NCBI RefSeq assembly: GCF_009674885.1
Contig: NZ_WKKA01000002.1
Coordinates: 248,001-312,000 of the forward strand
DNA from: Paracoccus sp. S-4012
Lineage (GTDB): Bacteria > Pseudomonadota > Alphaproteobacteria > Rhodobacterales > Rhodobacteraceae
DNA length: 64,000 nt
Direction of reading: 5' to 3'
The notes under the pieces were generated by a model, which was given only the letters and a program-made list of their open reading frames with translations, had not been told where the DNA came from and did no database searches. The position numbers and the translations under genes are program-made. This document shows positions 53,918-62,716 of this stretch, piece by piece. Within the stretch, counting starts at the first letter, position 1. Each line of letters begins with the position of its first letter.

Positions 53918-55189
53918 TTGACGAGGATCTGGACGGCGATCGCGGCGGTGACGATGGGCACCGCGCTGGGCTCTGCCGCGCTCGCGGGCGATGTGCGGAT
54001 CATGTGGTATTCGGACGGCAACGAGGGCGAGGTCATGGAAGACCTCGTCGCGCGCTTCCGGGCCGATCACCCGGAGATCAACCTGACGCTGGAGAACGTC
54101 GCCTACCAGGTCATCAAGGAACAACTGCCGATCCAGCTCGCCGCCGGCGAGGGGCCGGACATCGCCCGGATCACCGACCTCAAGAAGGAGGCGCCGCATT
54201 TCCTGGACCTGACGCCCTACCTCAGAGATCCGGACTACTGGCGCGAGAACTTCGGCGCGCAGCTCGACTGGATGCGGCCGGACCGCACCGACATCATCCC
54301 CGGCTTCATGACCCAGCTGACGCTGACCGGCGGCTTCGCCAACGCCACGCTGTTCGAGCAGGCCGGGGTGCCGCTGCCCGGGCCGGAGGCGACCTGGGAC
54401 GAGTGGGTGGAGGCGGCGGCGCGGGTGGCCGAGAGCCAGCAGCTTGAGGCGGCGATCGCCATCGACCGCTCGGGGCACCGGATCACCGGGCCGATGATCT
54501 CCGAGGGCGCGAAGCTGATCGGCGAGGACGGGATGCCGGCGCCGCTGGACGATGCCGCCAGGGGGTTCCTGACGAAGCTGATCGGCTGGACCGAGGACGG
54601 CCGGAATCTGCGCGACGTCTGGGTCAGCGCGGCGGGCGCGACCTACCGCCCGGCGGCCGACGAGTTCATCAACGCGACGGTTCCCTACTACTACGCCGGA
54701 AGCTGGCAGGTGGCGAACCTCAGCGCCACGGTCGGCGACGCCTTCGACTGGGTGGCGACCGGTTCGCCCTGCGGCGTCGCGGGCTGCACGGGCATCCCCG
54801 GCGGCGCGGCGCTGGTGGCGATCAGGTCGACCCCGAACCCGGAGGAGGTCGCGACCGTCATGGAGTGGTTCGCGCAGGAGGACATCGTGCGCGAGTTCTC
54901 CGAGCGGACCCTGTTCCTGCCGGCCCACAAGGCGGTGGTTGAAAAGGGCGGCCTCGACTTCCAGACCGACGACGAGAACGCGCGCGCCGCGCTCAACGCC
55001 TTCGTCGCGGCGACCGGGCAACTGACCGAGGAGGCGCAGCGCATCCCTGCCTGGACCCCGGCCTCGGACGTCTATGCGGCGCTGGCCAAGCGCCTCGGCG
55101 AGGCCATGGCGGGCGAGCTCTCGACCGAGGACGCGCTGGCGCGGATCGACAGCGACATCGCCGAAGCGATGACTGCGGCCGCGCAATGA
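53918..55189 (+). CDS. sugar ABC transporter substrate-binding protein (CUT1 type)
   Basis: 423 residues from a TTG at 53918, chosen because GGGGAGG ends seven bases before it and a good signal peptide follows (LTRIWTAIAAVTMGTALGSA). The mature protein reads VRIMWYSDGNEGEVMEDLVA, QLAAGEGPDIARITD, FEQAGVPLPGPEATWDEWVE and YYAGSWQVANL. This is the type used by carbohydrate importers. A Cys pair in GSPCGVAGCTG may form a disulfide. First gene of a four-gene transporter operon; the sugar is unknown. Confidence 0.9.
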   Translation: MTRIWTAIAAVTMGTALGSAALAGDVRIMWYSDGNEGEVMEDLVARFRADHPEINLTLENVAYQVIKEQLPIQLAAGEGPDIARITDLKKEAPHFLDLTPYLRDPDYWRENFGAQLDWMRPDRTDIIPGFMTQLTLTGGFANATLFEQAGVPLPGPEATWDEWVEAAARVAESQQLEAAIAIDRSGHRITGPMISEGAKLIGEDGMPAPLDDAARGFLTKLIGWTEDGRNLRDVWVSAAGATYRPAADEFINATVPYYYAGSWQVANLSATVGDAFDWVATGSPCGVAGCTGIPGGAALVAIRSTPNPEEVATVMEWFAQEDIVREFSERTLFLPAHKAVVEKGGLDFQTDDENARAALNAFVAATGQLTEEAQRIPAWTPASDVYAALAKRLGEAMAGELSTEDALARIDSDIAEAMTAAAQ

Positions 55190-56184
55190 GCCTCGGGGCG
55201 CGCGTCGGGGCGGCGGCGACCGCCCCCTTGCGCGCCCTCGCCGCGGCGCTCGACCCGGCGATGCGCGGCTGGCAGCGGCTGGCCGGGCGCGGCGGCATGA
55301 TCGGGCTGTTCCTGCTGCCCAACCTGGCGATCTTCACGATCTTCGTGCTTGTTCCGATCGGGCTGAACGTCGCCTACTCGATGACCGGCGGCGCGCAGGT
55401 GTTCCTCGCCGACCGGCCCTTCGTCGGCGGCGAGCAATATGCGCGGCTGCTGGAATGCGAGAACCACCTGCGCCCCCGGACCTGCCGCGACGACACCTTC
55501 TGGACCGCGGTCTGGAACACGGCGCGCTTCGTCGTCCTGCAGGTCGGGCTGATGACCGGCGCGGCGCTGGTCACCGCGCTGATCCTCAACCGCAGCCTGC
55601 CCGCCAAGGGCTTCTGGCGGGCAGTGTTCTTCTTCCCGGTCCTGCTCTCTCCGGTGGTTGTGGGCCTCATCTGGCGCTGGATTTTGCAGCGGCAGGGGCT
55701 GGCGAACCTCGTCATGGTCGAGGGGGGGCTGGAGCCGGTCAACTGGCTGGTCGACCGCTTCTGGGCCTTCGCCGCCGCAGTGGGCGTCAGCGTCTGGGCG
55801 CATCTGGGCTTCTACGCGCTGATCCTGCTGGCCGGGCTTCAGGCGATCCCGAAGGACCTCTACGAGGCGGCCGAGATGGACGGCACGCGGCCGTGGCGCG
55901 TGTTCCGCCGCATCACCCTGCCGCTGCTGACGCCGAACCTTGCCGTCGTCGTGGTGCTGGCGCTGATCCGGGCGGTGCAGATCTTCGACGAGGCCTATGT
56001 CCTGACCGGCGGCGGACCCGGCACGGCGACCATGTTCCTGACCCAATACATCTACGAGACCGGCTTCGCCTCGCCGGTCCGCAATCCCGGCCTCGCGGCG
56101 GCCGCGTCGATCCTGATGGCGGGGGTGCTGGTGGTGCTGACGCTTCTTCGACTCAGCCGGCAGCGAAGGGCGGCGCAGCGGTGA
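55186..56184 (+). CDS. sugar ABC transporter permease 1 (MalF-like)
   Basis: 332 residues. A basic N-terminal stretch is followed by about six membrane segments (the first is GLFLLPNLAIFTIFVLVPIG). The EAA loop that contacts the ATPase is YEAAEMDGTRPWRVFRRITL. A periplasmic loop contains paired Cys (LECENHLRPRTCRDD). It starts inside the stop of the binding protein (ATGA) and ends inside the start of the second permease (GTGA). Confidence 0.93.
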   Translation: MSLGARVGAAATAPLRALAAALDPAMRGWQRLAGRGGMIGLFLLPNLAIFTIFVLVPIGLNVAYSMTGGAQVFLADRPFVGGEQYARLLECENHLRPRTCRDDTFWTAVWNTARFVVLQVGLMTGAALVTALILNRSLPAKGFWRAVFFFPVLLSPVVVGLIWRWILQRQGLANLVMVEGGLEPVNWLVDRFWAFAAAVGVSVWAHLGFYALILLAGLQAIPKDLYEAAEMDGTRPWRVFRRITLPLLTPNLAVVVVLALIRAVQIFDEAYVLTGGGPGTATMFLTQYIYETGFASPVRNPGLAAAASILMAGVLVVLTLLRLSRQRRAAQR

Positions 56185-57239
56185 GGGGCGCCAGGTTCCT
56201 GACCCGCCGGCGCGGCGTCGCCGGCAGCGGCCGCGGCTGGCACTGGACCGACATCGCCACCTGGGTCTGGCTGGTCGGCGGGACGGTCCTGATGTTCGGA
56301 CCCGCGGTCTGGCTGGTGCTGTCGTCGTTCAAGACCCCCGCGGCGCTGGCCGAGTTCCCGCCGACGATCCTGCCCTACGCCCAGCAGACAATGGAGATCG
56401 ACGGCCGCGAGCGCCCCCTCTTCACTGTCACCACGCCGGACGGGACCACGCAGACGATGGCCGAACTGCGCCGCGTCGGCATCGTCGCGCAGATGGTGGA
56501 CCCCGCCGCGCCCGAGGCCGAGCCGCTCCGCGTCAACATCGCCGAACGCGAGCCCCTGCGCGAGATCGCCTTCGCCACCTCCAACTACACAGAGCCGTTC
56601 CTGCGCTTCGACTTCTGGCGCTTCTTCCGCAATTCGGTCTTCGTGACCGTCGTGGCCACCGCCCTGACGCTGCTGACGAACTCGATGGCGGCCTTCGCGC
56701 TGTCGAAATACGACTTCCGGGGGCGGAATGCCGTGATGCTGCTCATCATCGCCACGCTGATGGTGCCGCTGTCGGTGATCCTCGTGCCGCTCTACTCGGT
56801 CGTCTCGGCGGTAGGCCTCCTCGACACCCTCTGGGGCGTGATCCTGCCCACCATCGCCACGCCCACCGGGGTCTTCCTGCTCAGGCAATACATGCTGACG
56901 ATCCCCGACGAGCTGCTGGAGGCCGCGCGGATGGATCACGCCTCCGAGTGGCAGATCTACTGGCGGATCGTCCTGCCCCTCGCCGCCCCGGCGCTCGCGG
57001 TGCTGGCGATCTTCAGCGTCGTCTGGCGCTGGAACGACTTCCTCTGGCCGCTCGTGGTGCTGACCTCGACGCGGAACTACACGCTGCAGATCGGGCTGAA
57101 CTCTTACGCGGGCGAGCTGAACGTGCAGTGGCACTACATCCTCGCGATGACGGTGGCGGCGATCGTGCCCGTGGTGCTGGTCTTCGTGTTCCTGCAGCGC
57201 TTCATCACCAGCGGCATCGCCAGTGCCGGGCTGAAGTGA
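56181..57239 (+). CDS. sugar ABC transporter permease 2 (MalG-like) with a large periplasmic loop
   Basis: 352 residues from a GTG at 56181. The first membrane segment (WLVGGTVLMFGPAVWLVLSS) is followed by about 90 polar residues (GRERPLFTVTTPDGTTQTMA and onward to AFATSNYTEPFLRFD), unusually long for this position. Then come five more segments and the EAA loop LLEAARMDHASEWQIYWRIV. The inserted loop might contact the binding protein or sugar. The reading frame also extends upstream through the first permease gene, but that is a shadow. Confidence 0.92.
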   Translation: MRGARFLTRRRGVAGSGRGWHWTDIATWVWLVGGTVLMFGPAVWLVLSSFKTPAALAEFPPTILPYAQQTMEIDGRERPLFTVTTPDGTTQTMAELRRVGIVAQMVDPAAPEAEPLRVNIAEREPLREIAFATSNYTEPFLRFDFWRFFRNSVFVTVVATALTLLTNSMAAFALSKYDFRGRNAVMLLIIATLMVPLSVILVPLYSVVSAVGLLDTLWGVILPTIATPTGVFLLRQYMLTIPDELLEAARMDHASEWQIYWRIVLPLAAPALAVLAIFSVVWRWNDFLWPLVVLTSTRNYTLQIGLNSYAGELNVQWHYILAMTVAAIVPVVLVFVFLQRFITSGIASAGLK

Positions 57240-57246
57240 GGGTCTG

Positions 57247-58242
57247 ATGGGCGCGATCACGCTGGAAGCAATTTCCAAGAGCTTCGGCCCGGTCGAGGTG
57301 ATCCGCGACGTGACGCTGGAGATCCCCGAGGGCGAGCTCTGCGTCGTCGTCGGCCCGTCCGGCAGCGGCAAGTCCACGCTGCTGCGCCTGATCGCCGGGC
57401 TCGACCGGCCGACGCGGGGCCGGGTGCTGATCGACGGCGCAGACGTGACCGCGCGCCCGGCCGCCGACCGCGGGCTGGCGATGGTGTTCCAGAGCTACGC
57501 CCTCTACCCGCACATGACAGTGCGCCAGAACCTCGCCTTCGGGCTGGAGAACAGCCGCATGGCGCGGGCCGAGATCGCCCGGCGCATCGACGAGGCGGCG
57601 CGGATGTTGGAGATCGACGGGCTGCTCGAGCGCCGCCCCGGCCAGCTCTCGGGCGGGCAGCGGCAGCGGGTGGCGATCGGCCGGGCCATCGTGCGCGAGC
57701 CGGTGGCCTTCCTGCTGGACGAGCCGCTCTCGAACCTCGACGCGGAATTGCGCGGCGCCATGCGGGCCGAAATCGCGGCCCTGCATCGCCGCCTTGGGCG
57801 GACGATGATCCATGTCACCCATGACCAGATCGAGGCGATGACGCTGGCCGACCGCATCGTGGTCCTGCGTGACGGCCGGGTCGAGCAGGTGGACGCGCCG
57901 CTCGACCTCTTCAACCGCCCCGCCAATCGCTTCGTCGCCGGCTTCATCGGGGCGCCCTCGATGAACTTTTTGACCCTGCCGGTGCCAGGACCGGGCGGCG
58001 CGGTGACGCTGGGTGTGCGGCCGCAGCACCTGCGGCTGGTGGAACGCGGGCTGACGGTCCGGGTCGAGGCGGCCGAGAACCTCGGGGCCGAGACGCTGGT
58101 CCACGGCACCACGGTCACGGGTGAGCGGCTCACGGCGCTGCTGCCGGGGCAGTTGCGCCCGCGCGCGGGCGAGCGGCTGGTGCTGGGGCACGACCCGGCG
58201 GACGAGCATCGGTTCGACACGGACGGGCGACGAGTGGGGTGA
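57247..58242 (+). CDS. sugar ABC transporter ATPase (UgpC/MalK-like)
   Basis: 331 residues. Walker A is VVGPSGSGKSTLLRL, the Q-loop MVFQSYALYPHMTVRQN, the signature QLSGGQRQRVAIGRAI, Walker B VAFLLDEPLSNLD, and the switch His lies in MIHVTHDQIEAM. A shorter regulatory TOBE domain (about residues 235-331) includes TLGVRPQHLRL. It energises the importer built from the two permeases just upstream. Confidence 0.95.
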   Translation: MGAITLEAISKSFGPVEVIRDVTLEIPEGELCVVVGPSGSGKSTLLRLIAGLDRPTRGRVLIDGADVTARPAADRGLAMVFQSYALYPHMTVRQNLAFGLENSRMARAEIARRIDEAARMLEIDGLLERRPGQLSGGQRQRVAIGRAIVREPVAFLLDEPLSNLDAELRGAMRAEIAALHRRLGRTMIHVTHDQIEAMTLADRIVVLRDGRVEQVDAPLDLFNRPANRFVAGFIGAPSMNFLTLPVPGPGGAVTLGVRPQHLRLVERGLTVRVEAAENLGAETLVHGTTVTGERLTALLPGQLRPRAGERLVLGHDPADEHRFDTDGRRVG

Positions 58243-58524
58243 GGACACCGGCCGCGAGGCGCGCGCGTGGCAACGGAGGTCGGCGTCCGCCCTGGTGCAC
58301 GCGAGGCATCCGCCGCAGGCAAGGCGGACGCTGACCGATCCGCGGGGCGGATCGGTCGGCTCGTGGCTGACGGTGCACGCCAATGGGCCAGGGTCCCATC
58401 GGCGAGGCGCAACAGCGCGCGCCGGACGCCCGGCGCCTCCCTGCCTGCCATCAAATCTTCATTCGACTGTCACGCCCGCCCCGCCTAAACCATCAGGAAC
58501 GCGGGTTTTTGGAAGGATCACCCC
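58243..58524. other. intergenic region with a hairpin and a dispersed repeat copy
   Basis: No gene is seen in these 282 bases. A perfect hairpin pairs GACCGATCCG (58333-58342) with CGGATCGGTC (58348-58357), the likely end of the transporter transcript. Bases 58267-58310 (minus strand) match the repeat at 31911-31954. The sqdB ribosome site GGAAGGA is at 58513-58519; its promoter should lie in the AT-richer part near 58450-58490 but is not certain. Confidence 0.6.
58267..58310 (-). repeat. dispersed repeat of about 45 bp, copy 2
   Basis: Reverse-complement match to 31911-31954: the inner 27 bases (58267-58293) differ at three positions, the outer 17 at about five. The shared core is GACGCCGACCTCCGT. 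It lies downstream of the ABC operon, while copy 1 lies downstream of tsaC, so both are after gene ends. Confidence 0.6.
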
Positions 58525-59742
58525 ATGAAGATCGCGGTTCTCGGCGGCGACGGCTTCGTCGGCTGGCCCACCTCGCTGCACCTCTCGAACCTCGGTCACG
58601 AGGTCCATATCGTCGACAACCTCAGCCGCCGCTGGATCGACACCGAGCTTGGCGTGCAGTCGCTGACGCCGATGGACTCGATCCAGGAGCGCTGCCGCAT
58701 CTGGCGCCAGGAGACCGGGCGCGAGATCCGCTTCCACCTGCTCGACCTCGCCAAGGAATACGAGCGCGTGAAGCAGTGGCTGGCCGAGGAGCGGCCTGAC
58801 GTCGTCATCCACTTCGCCGAGCAGCGCGCCGCGCCCTATTCGATGAAGACCGATCGCCACAAGGTCTACACCGTCGGCAACAACGTCAACGCGACCCACA
58901 ACCTGCTCGCGGCCCTCGTCGAGACCGGCATCGACGCGCATCTGGTCCATTTGGGCACGATGGGCGTCTACGGCTATTCCTCGGTCGGCGCGCCGATCCC
59001 CGAGGGCTATCTTGATGTCGAGATCGCCACGCCCGCAGGCCCGCGCGGCCAGCAGATCCTCTACCCGACGAAGCCCGGCTCGATCTATCACATGACCAAG
59101 AGCCTCGATCAGATCCTGTTCCAGTTCTACGCCCAGAACGACGGCCTCCGCATCACCGACCTGCACCAGGGCATCGTCTGGGGCACCCACACCGACCAGA
59201 CCCGCCGCCATCCGCAGCTCATCAACCGCTTCGACTATGACGGCGACTACGGCACGGTGCTGAACCGCTTCCTGATCCAGGCGGCCATCGGCTATCCGCT
59301 GACGGTCCACGGCACCGGCGGCCAGACCCGCGCCTTCATCCACGTCCAGGACAGCGTGCGCTGCATCGAACTCGCGCTCTCCGACGCCCCCGAGGCGGGC
59401 GAGCGGGTGAAGATCTTCAACCAGATGACCGAGACCCACCGCGTCCGCGACCTCGCCGAGCTGGTCGCGAAGATCACCGGCGCCACGGTCGCGTATCTGC
59501 CGAATCCGCGCAAGGAGGCCGACGAGAACGACCTGCTGGTGAAGAACGACCAGTTCCTCGCCCTCGGCCTCGACCCGATCCGGCTGCAGGAGGGCCTGCT
59601 CTCCGAAGTGGTGGACGTCGCGAAGAAATTCGCCCATCGCATCGACCGCAAACGCGTGCCCGCGGTCAGCGCCTGGACCAGGGACATCGCCCGCCGCGTG
59701 GACCACGACCCCGAGGGCAAGCGGCTGAAGTCGGTCTCATGA
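58525..59742 (+). CDS. sqdB: UDP-sulfoquinovose synthase
   Basis: 405 residues. It makes UDP-sulfoquinovose from UDP-glucose and sulfite for sulfolipid synthesis. The NAD loop is KIAVLGGDGFVGWPT. SQD1-type residues are Thr145 in HLGTMGVYGYSS and the Tyr188/Lys192 pair in SIYHMTKSLDQ. The family-specific DNLSRRWIDTELGVQSLTP, FAEQRAAPYSM and GTHTDQTRRHPQLINRFDYD are all present. First gene of the sqdB-sqdD-sqdC order known from Rhodobacter; its stop overlaps sqdD (ATGA). Confidence 0.96.
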   Translation: MKIAVLGGDGFVGWPTSLHLSNLGHEVHIVDNLSRRWIDTELGVQSLTPMDSIQERCRIWRQETGREIRFHLLDLAKEYERVKQWLAEERPDVVIHFAEQRAAPYSMKTDRHKVYTVGNNVNATHNLLAALVETGIDAHLVHLGTMGVYGYSSVGAPIPEGYLDVEIATPAGPRGQQILYPTKPGSIYHMTKSLDQILFQFYAQNDGLRITDLHQGIVWGTHTDQTRRHPQLINRFDYDGDYGTVLNRFLIQAAIGYPLTVHGTGGQTRAFIHVQDSVRCIELALSDAPEAGERVKIFNQMTETHRVRDLAELVAKITGATVAYLPNPRKEADENDLLVKNDQFLALGLDPIRLQEGLLSEVVDVAKKFAHRIDRKRVPAVSAWTRDIARRVDHDPEGKRLKSVS

Positions 59743-60575
59743 GCCTGCCGGAGGGCCTGGCGGCCGACCGTCCTGCCGCCAGCGAGCGCGCCTATGTGAC
59801 GCTGGTCACGAACGCGGATTATGCGCTCGGGGCCAAGGCGCTTCTGCGCTCGCTGCGGCTGAGTGGGACCGGCGCGGATGTGGTGGTGATGCACACCGAT
59901 GTGGCGTCGGCCGACCTTGCGCCGCTGGCCGCACAGGGCGCGCGGCTGGTCCGGGTCGAACTGCTGCCGACTTCGGACGCCTTCAATGAGGCCCATGCGA
60001 AGGCTCGCCTCCACGGTGCGGCGCCGTTCACCAAGGGCGCGAAGCCGCCCTTCCACACGCCGCTGGACAACTTTGCCAAGCTGCGCCTGTGGCAACTCGA
60101 CTACGCCCGCGTGGTCTTCATCGACGCCGACGCGATCGTCCTGCAGAACGTGGACCGCCTCTTCGACTACCCGGAATTCTCGGCCGCCCCGAACGTCTAC
60201 GAGAGCCTCGGGGACTTTCGTCGCCTGAACTCCGGCATCTTCACGGCCCGCCCCTCGCCCGCGACCTTCGCGGCAATGCTCGCGCGCCTCGACACGCCCG
60301 GCGCCTTCTGGCCCCGCACGGACCAGACCTTCCTGCAGGCGTTCTTCCCCGACTGGCACGGCCTGCCGGTCTTCGACAACATGCTGCAATATGTCTGGTT
60401 CAATCTGCCTCAACTCTGGCACTGGCCCTCCATCCGCATCCTGCATTTCCAGTACGAGAAGCCGTGGCAGGACCATGCCAAGGCCGACCGCCTGCGGGTC
60501 CCAATCGACCTCTGGCGGGCCGTCGCAGGCGGCGGCCCGGTGCCCGACCCGGCCACGCTGCCGAACCCCGCATGA
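59739..60575 (+). CDS. sqdD: glycosyltransferase family 8-like protein SqdD
   Basis: 278 residues. GT8 pattern: YVTLVTNADYALGAKALLRS, then LDYARVVFIDADAIVLQNVD with the metal-binding DAD (129-131), LGDFRRLNSGIFTARPS, and the HFQYEKPWQDH tail His. In Rhodobacter sphaeroides SqdD is the candidate enzyme that joins sulfoquinovose to diacylglycerol. Its position between sqdB and sqdC, with four-base overlaps on both sides, strongly supports the name. Confidence 0.92.
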   Translation: MSLPEGLAADRPAASERAYVTLVTNADYALGAKALLRSLRLSGTGADVVVMHTDVASADLAPLAAQGARLVRVELLPTSDAFNEAHAKARLHGAAPFTKGAKPPFHTPLDNFAKLRLWQLDYARVVFIDADAIVLQNVDRLFDYPEFSAAPNVYESLGDFRRLNSGIFTARPSPATFAAMLARLDTPGAFWPRTDQTFLQAFFPDWHGLPVFDNMLQYVWFNLPQLWHWPSIRILHFQYEKPWQDHAKADRLRVPIDLWRAVAGGGPVPDPATLPNPA

Positions 60576-61492
60576 GAATCGCCCTCACGGGAGCCTCGGG
60601 CTTCGTCGGCCGCTTCATCGCCGATGCGGCCGGGGCGGCGGGACATGAAATGACGCCGCTCTCCCCCGGCACCGGGTGGCGGCTGGGCGACTCGCCCGAT
60701 CTCACCGGGCATGACGCGCTCGTCCATTGCGCCTTCCTGCACGCGCCGGGCCGTTTCCGAGGCGGTGAGGGCGAGGATCCCGACGGCTTTCGCCGTGCCA
60801 ATATCGAGGGCACCCTGCGCCTCTTCGAGGCCGCGCAGCGGGACGCCGTCAGCCGCGTGGTGCTTCTGTCGTCCCGTGCCGTCTTCGACGGCTGGCCGCC
60901 GGGAACGCGCCTGACCGAGGACCTGGCGGTGCGCCCCGCCTCTCTCTATGGCGAGGTGAAGGCCGAAGCCGAGGCGGCGCTGCCCGAAGGCGGATGCGCC
61001 CTCCGGGCCACGGGCGTCTACGGTCCCGCGCGGGCGGGGCAGGCGCACAAGTGGACCGACCTGTTCCGCGATTTTCTCGCCGGCCGCCCGGTGACGCCGA
61101 GAGTGGCGTCCGAAGTGCATGGCGCCGACCTCGCGGATGCCGTCCTGCGGCTTCTCGGGGCGTCGCGCATGCCCGGCGTGGCGCATGTCTCGGACCTGAT
61201 CCTCGACCGCCGCGACCTGCTGGCGCGGGTGGCCAAGATCGCTGGCCGTCCCGATCTGGCGCTGCCGGATGCGGCCGATCCGACAGGACTGAACGTCCTC
61301 GAATGCAGGGCCCTGCATTCCCTCGGCTGGCGGCCTGGCGGCCTGAGCCGCCTCGACGTCGCCTTGCCCGAAATGGTCGCTCAGGCGACCCGGCGGGGGC
61401 CCCGGCCCCGATCCGGCGCTCTCGTTGAAGGAACTGCTCCGGGAAGCCCCTCGCTGACCCCGTCGAAGGACTTGTTCCCCCGCGGCGGGTGA
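60572..61492 (+). CDS. sqdC: SqdC, NAD(P)-dependent epimerase-like protein (C-terminus probably frameshifted)
   Basis: 306 residues. Extended SDR fold: LTGASGFVGRFIADAAG, RANIEGTLRLFEAAQ, SSRAVFDGWPP and Tyr126/Lys130 in SLYGEVKAEAE. SqdC is the third gene of the Rhodobacter sqdBDC operon; its exact step is unclear. The last 30 residues (after QATRRG) look unlike protein. In another frame, bases 61401-61457 read PGPDPALSLKELLREAPR and stop, a far more natural ending. A one- or two-base slip in the G/C runs at 61394-61409 would explain this. Confidence 0.85.
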   Translation: MRIALTGASGFVGRFIADAAGAAGHEMTPLSPGTGWRLGDSPDLTGHDALVHCAFLHAPGRFRGGEGEDPDGFRRANIEGTLRLFEAAQRDAVSRVVLLSSRAVFDGWPPGTRLTEDLAVRPASLYGEVKAEAEAALPEGGCALRATGVYGPARAGQAHKWTDLFRDFLAGRPVTPRVASEVHGADLADAVLRLLGASRMPGVAHVSDLILDRRDLLARVAKIAGRPDLALPDAADPTGLNVLECRALHSLGWRPGGLSRLDVALPEMVAQATRRGPRPRSGALVEGTAPGSPSLTPSKDLFPRGG

Positions 61493-61546
61493 GCAGGGGG
61501 CCCCTGGCCACAGGACTGACAGCGACCGGAGGATCGCGAGGACCAT

Positions 61547-61595
61547 CGGGAGGCGCAGCGCAATGACCCGCATCCACAAACATCCGCGCCTCCCG
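61547..61595. terminator. long-loop hairpin between sqdC and flgI
   Basis: CGGGAGGCGC (61547-61556) pairs perfectly with GCGCCTCCCG (61586-61595) across 29 bases. It lies in the 120-base gap between converging sqdC and flgI and could end either transcript. There is no T-run; the long loop lowers confidence. Confidence 0.4.
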
Positions 61596-61612
61596 GGATT
61601 GCAGCCCATCAT

Positions 61613-62716
61613 TCAGTTGACCACGATATCCGCATGCAACGCGCCGGCGGCGTGAATGCTTCTCAGGATCTCGATCAGGTCGCGCGGACGGACGCCAAGG
61701 GCATTCAGTCCCGTCACGACATCCGAGAGCGACGAGCCCCTGACCTCGGCCAGGCCGATCCCGGGCATCTCCTCGATCGCGGCCGTGGTCCGAGGCACGA
61801 CCACCGTCTCGCCGTTTCCAAAGGGACTCGGCTGCACGACGACAGAGTCGTCGCGTACGCGGAGGGTGAGGCTGCCCTGAGAAACCGCCACCCGTGAGAT
61901 CCGGACGTCCTCACCCATCACCACGGTTCCCGACTTGTGATCGATGACGACCCGCGCGCGGGTCTCCGCGCGCACGCGAAGGTTTTCGATGCGGCTGACC
62001 AGATGCGCCGCGCTGGGATTGCCGACAGCCGCGGCCGAGATGTCGATCGTACCGGCATCCCGCATCCGTGCCACAGCCGCGCCCAGCTCGTTGTTGATCA
62101 CCGCCTCGACCCGGGCTGCGGTGGTGAAATCGGGTGTCCGAAGGGCGATGCGGAACTCCTCCATCTGCGAGAAGTCGAAGGCCACCTCGCGTTCGACGCG
62201 GGCGCCGGACGGGATTGATCCGGCGGTGGGAACGCCCTGGACGACATTGCCGGCCTGATCGCCCGCAACGACGCCGCCCGCGATCACCGAGCCCTGGGCG
62301 ACCGCGTAGATCTGGCCATCGGCGGCGTTCAGCGGGGTCATGACCAGCGTGCCTCCAAGCAGGCTCTTGGCATCGCCGATGGCCGACACGGTGACGTCGA
62401 TCTGCGATCCCGAGCGCGCGAAGGGCGGCAGCGCCGCGGTGACGAAAACGGCGGCAACGTTCTTCGGACGGATCTGCTCGTCCGCGACATTGGCGCCCAG
62501 ACGCTCGAGCAGGCCGACCAGCATGTCCTCGGTATAGGGGGCATTGCGCAGGCTGTCGCCGGTCCCGTTCAGGCCGACCACGATGCCGTAGCCGACCAGG
62601 TCGTTGCCGCGCATGCCGTCGAAACTGGCAAGGTCCTTGATCCGCACATCCTCTGCCGAAGCGCGGGAGAGCGTGGCTGCCAGCAGGAACATCGCAGCGA
62701 AGACCAGCCGGAGCAT
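61613..62716 (-). CDS. flgI: flagellar P-ring protein FlgI
   Basis: 367 residues with a signal peptide (LRLVFAAMFLLAATLSRASA). Hallmarks: RIKDLASFDGMRGNDLVGYG, VVGLNGTGDSL, RPKNVAAVFVTAALPPFARS, and the end ALGVRPRDLIEILRSIHAAG followed by ALHADIVVN. FlgI forms the P ring around the flagellar rod in the periplasm. It starts where flgL stops (overlapping base at 62716). Confidence 0.96.
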   Translation of the reverse strand: MLRLVFAAMFLLAATLSRASAEDVRIKDLASFDGMRGNDLVGYGIVVGLNGTGDSLRNAPYTEDMLVGLLERLGANVADEQIRPKNVAAVFVTAALPPFARSGSQIDVTVSAIGDAKSLLGGTLVMTPLNAADGQIYAVAQGSVIAGGVVAGDQAGNVVQGVPTAGSIPSGARVEREVAFDFSQMEEFRIALRTPDFTTAARVEAVINNELGAAVARMRDAGTIDISAAAVGNPSAAHLVSRIENLRVRAETRARVVIDHKSGTVVMGEDVRISRVAVSQGSLTLRVRDDSVVVQPSPFGNGETVVVPRTTAAIEEMPGIGLAEVRGSSLSDVVTGLNALGVRPRDLIEILRSIHAAGALHADIVVN

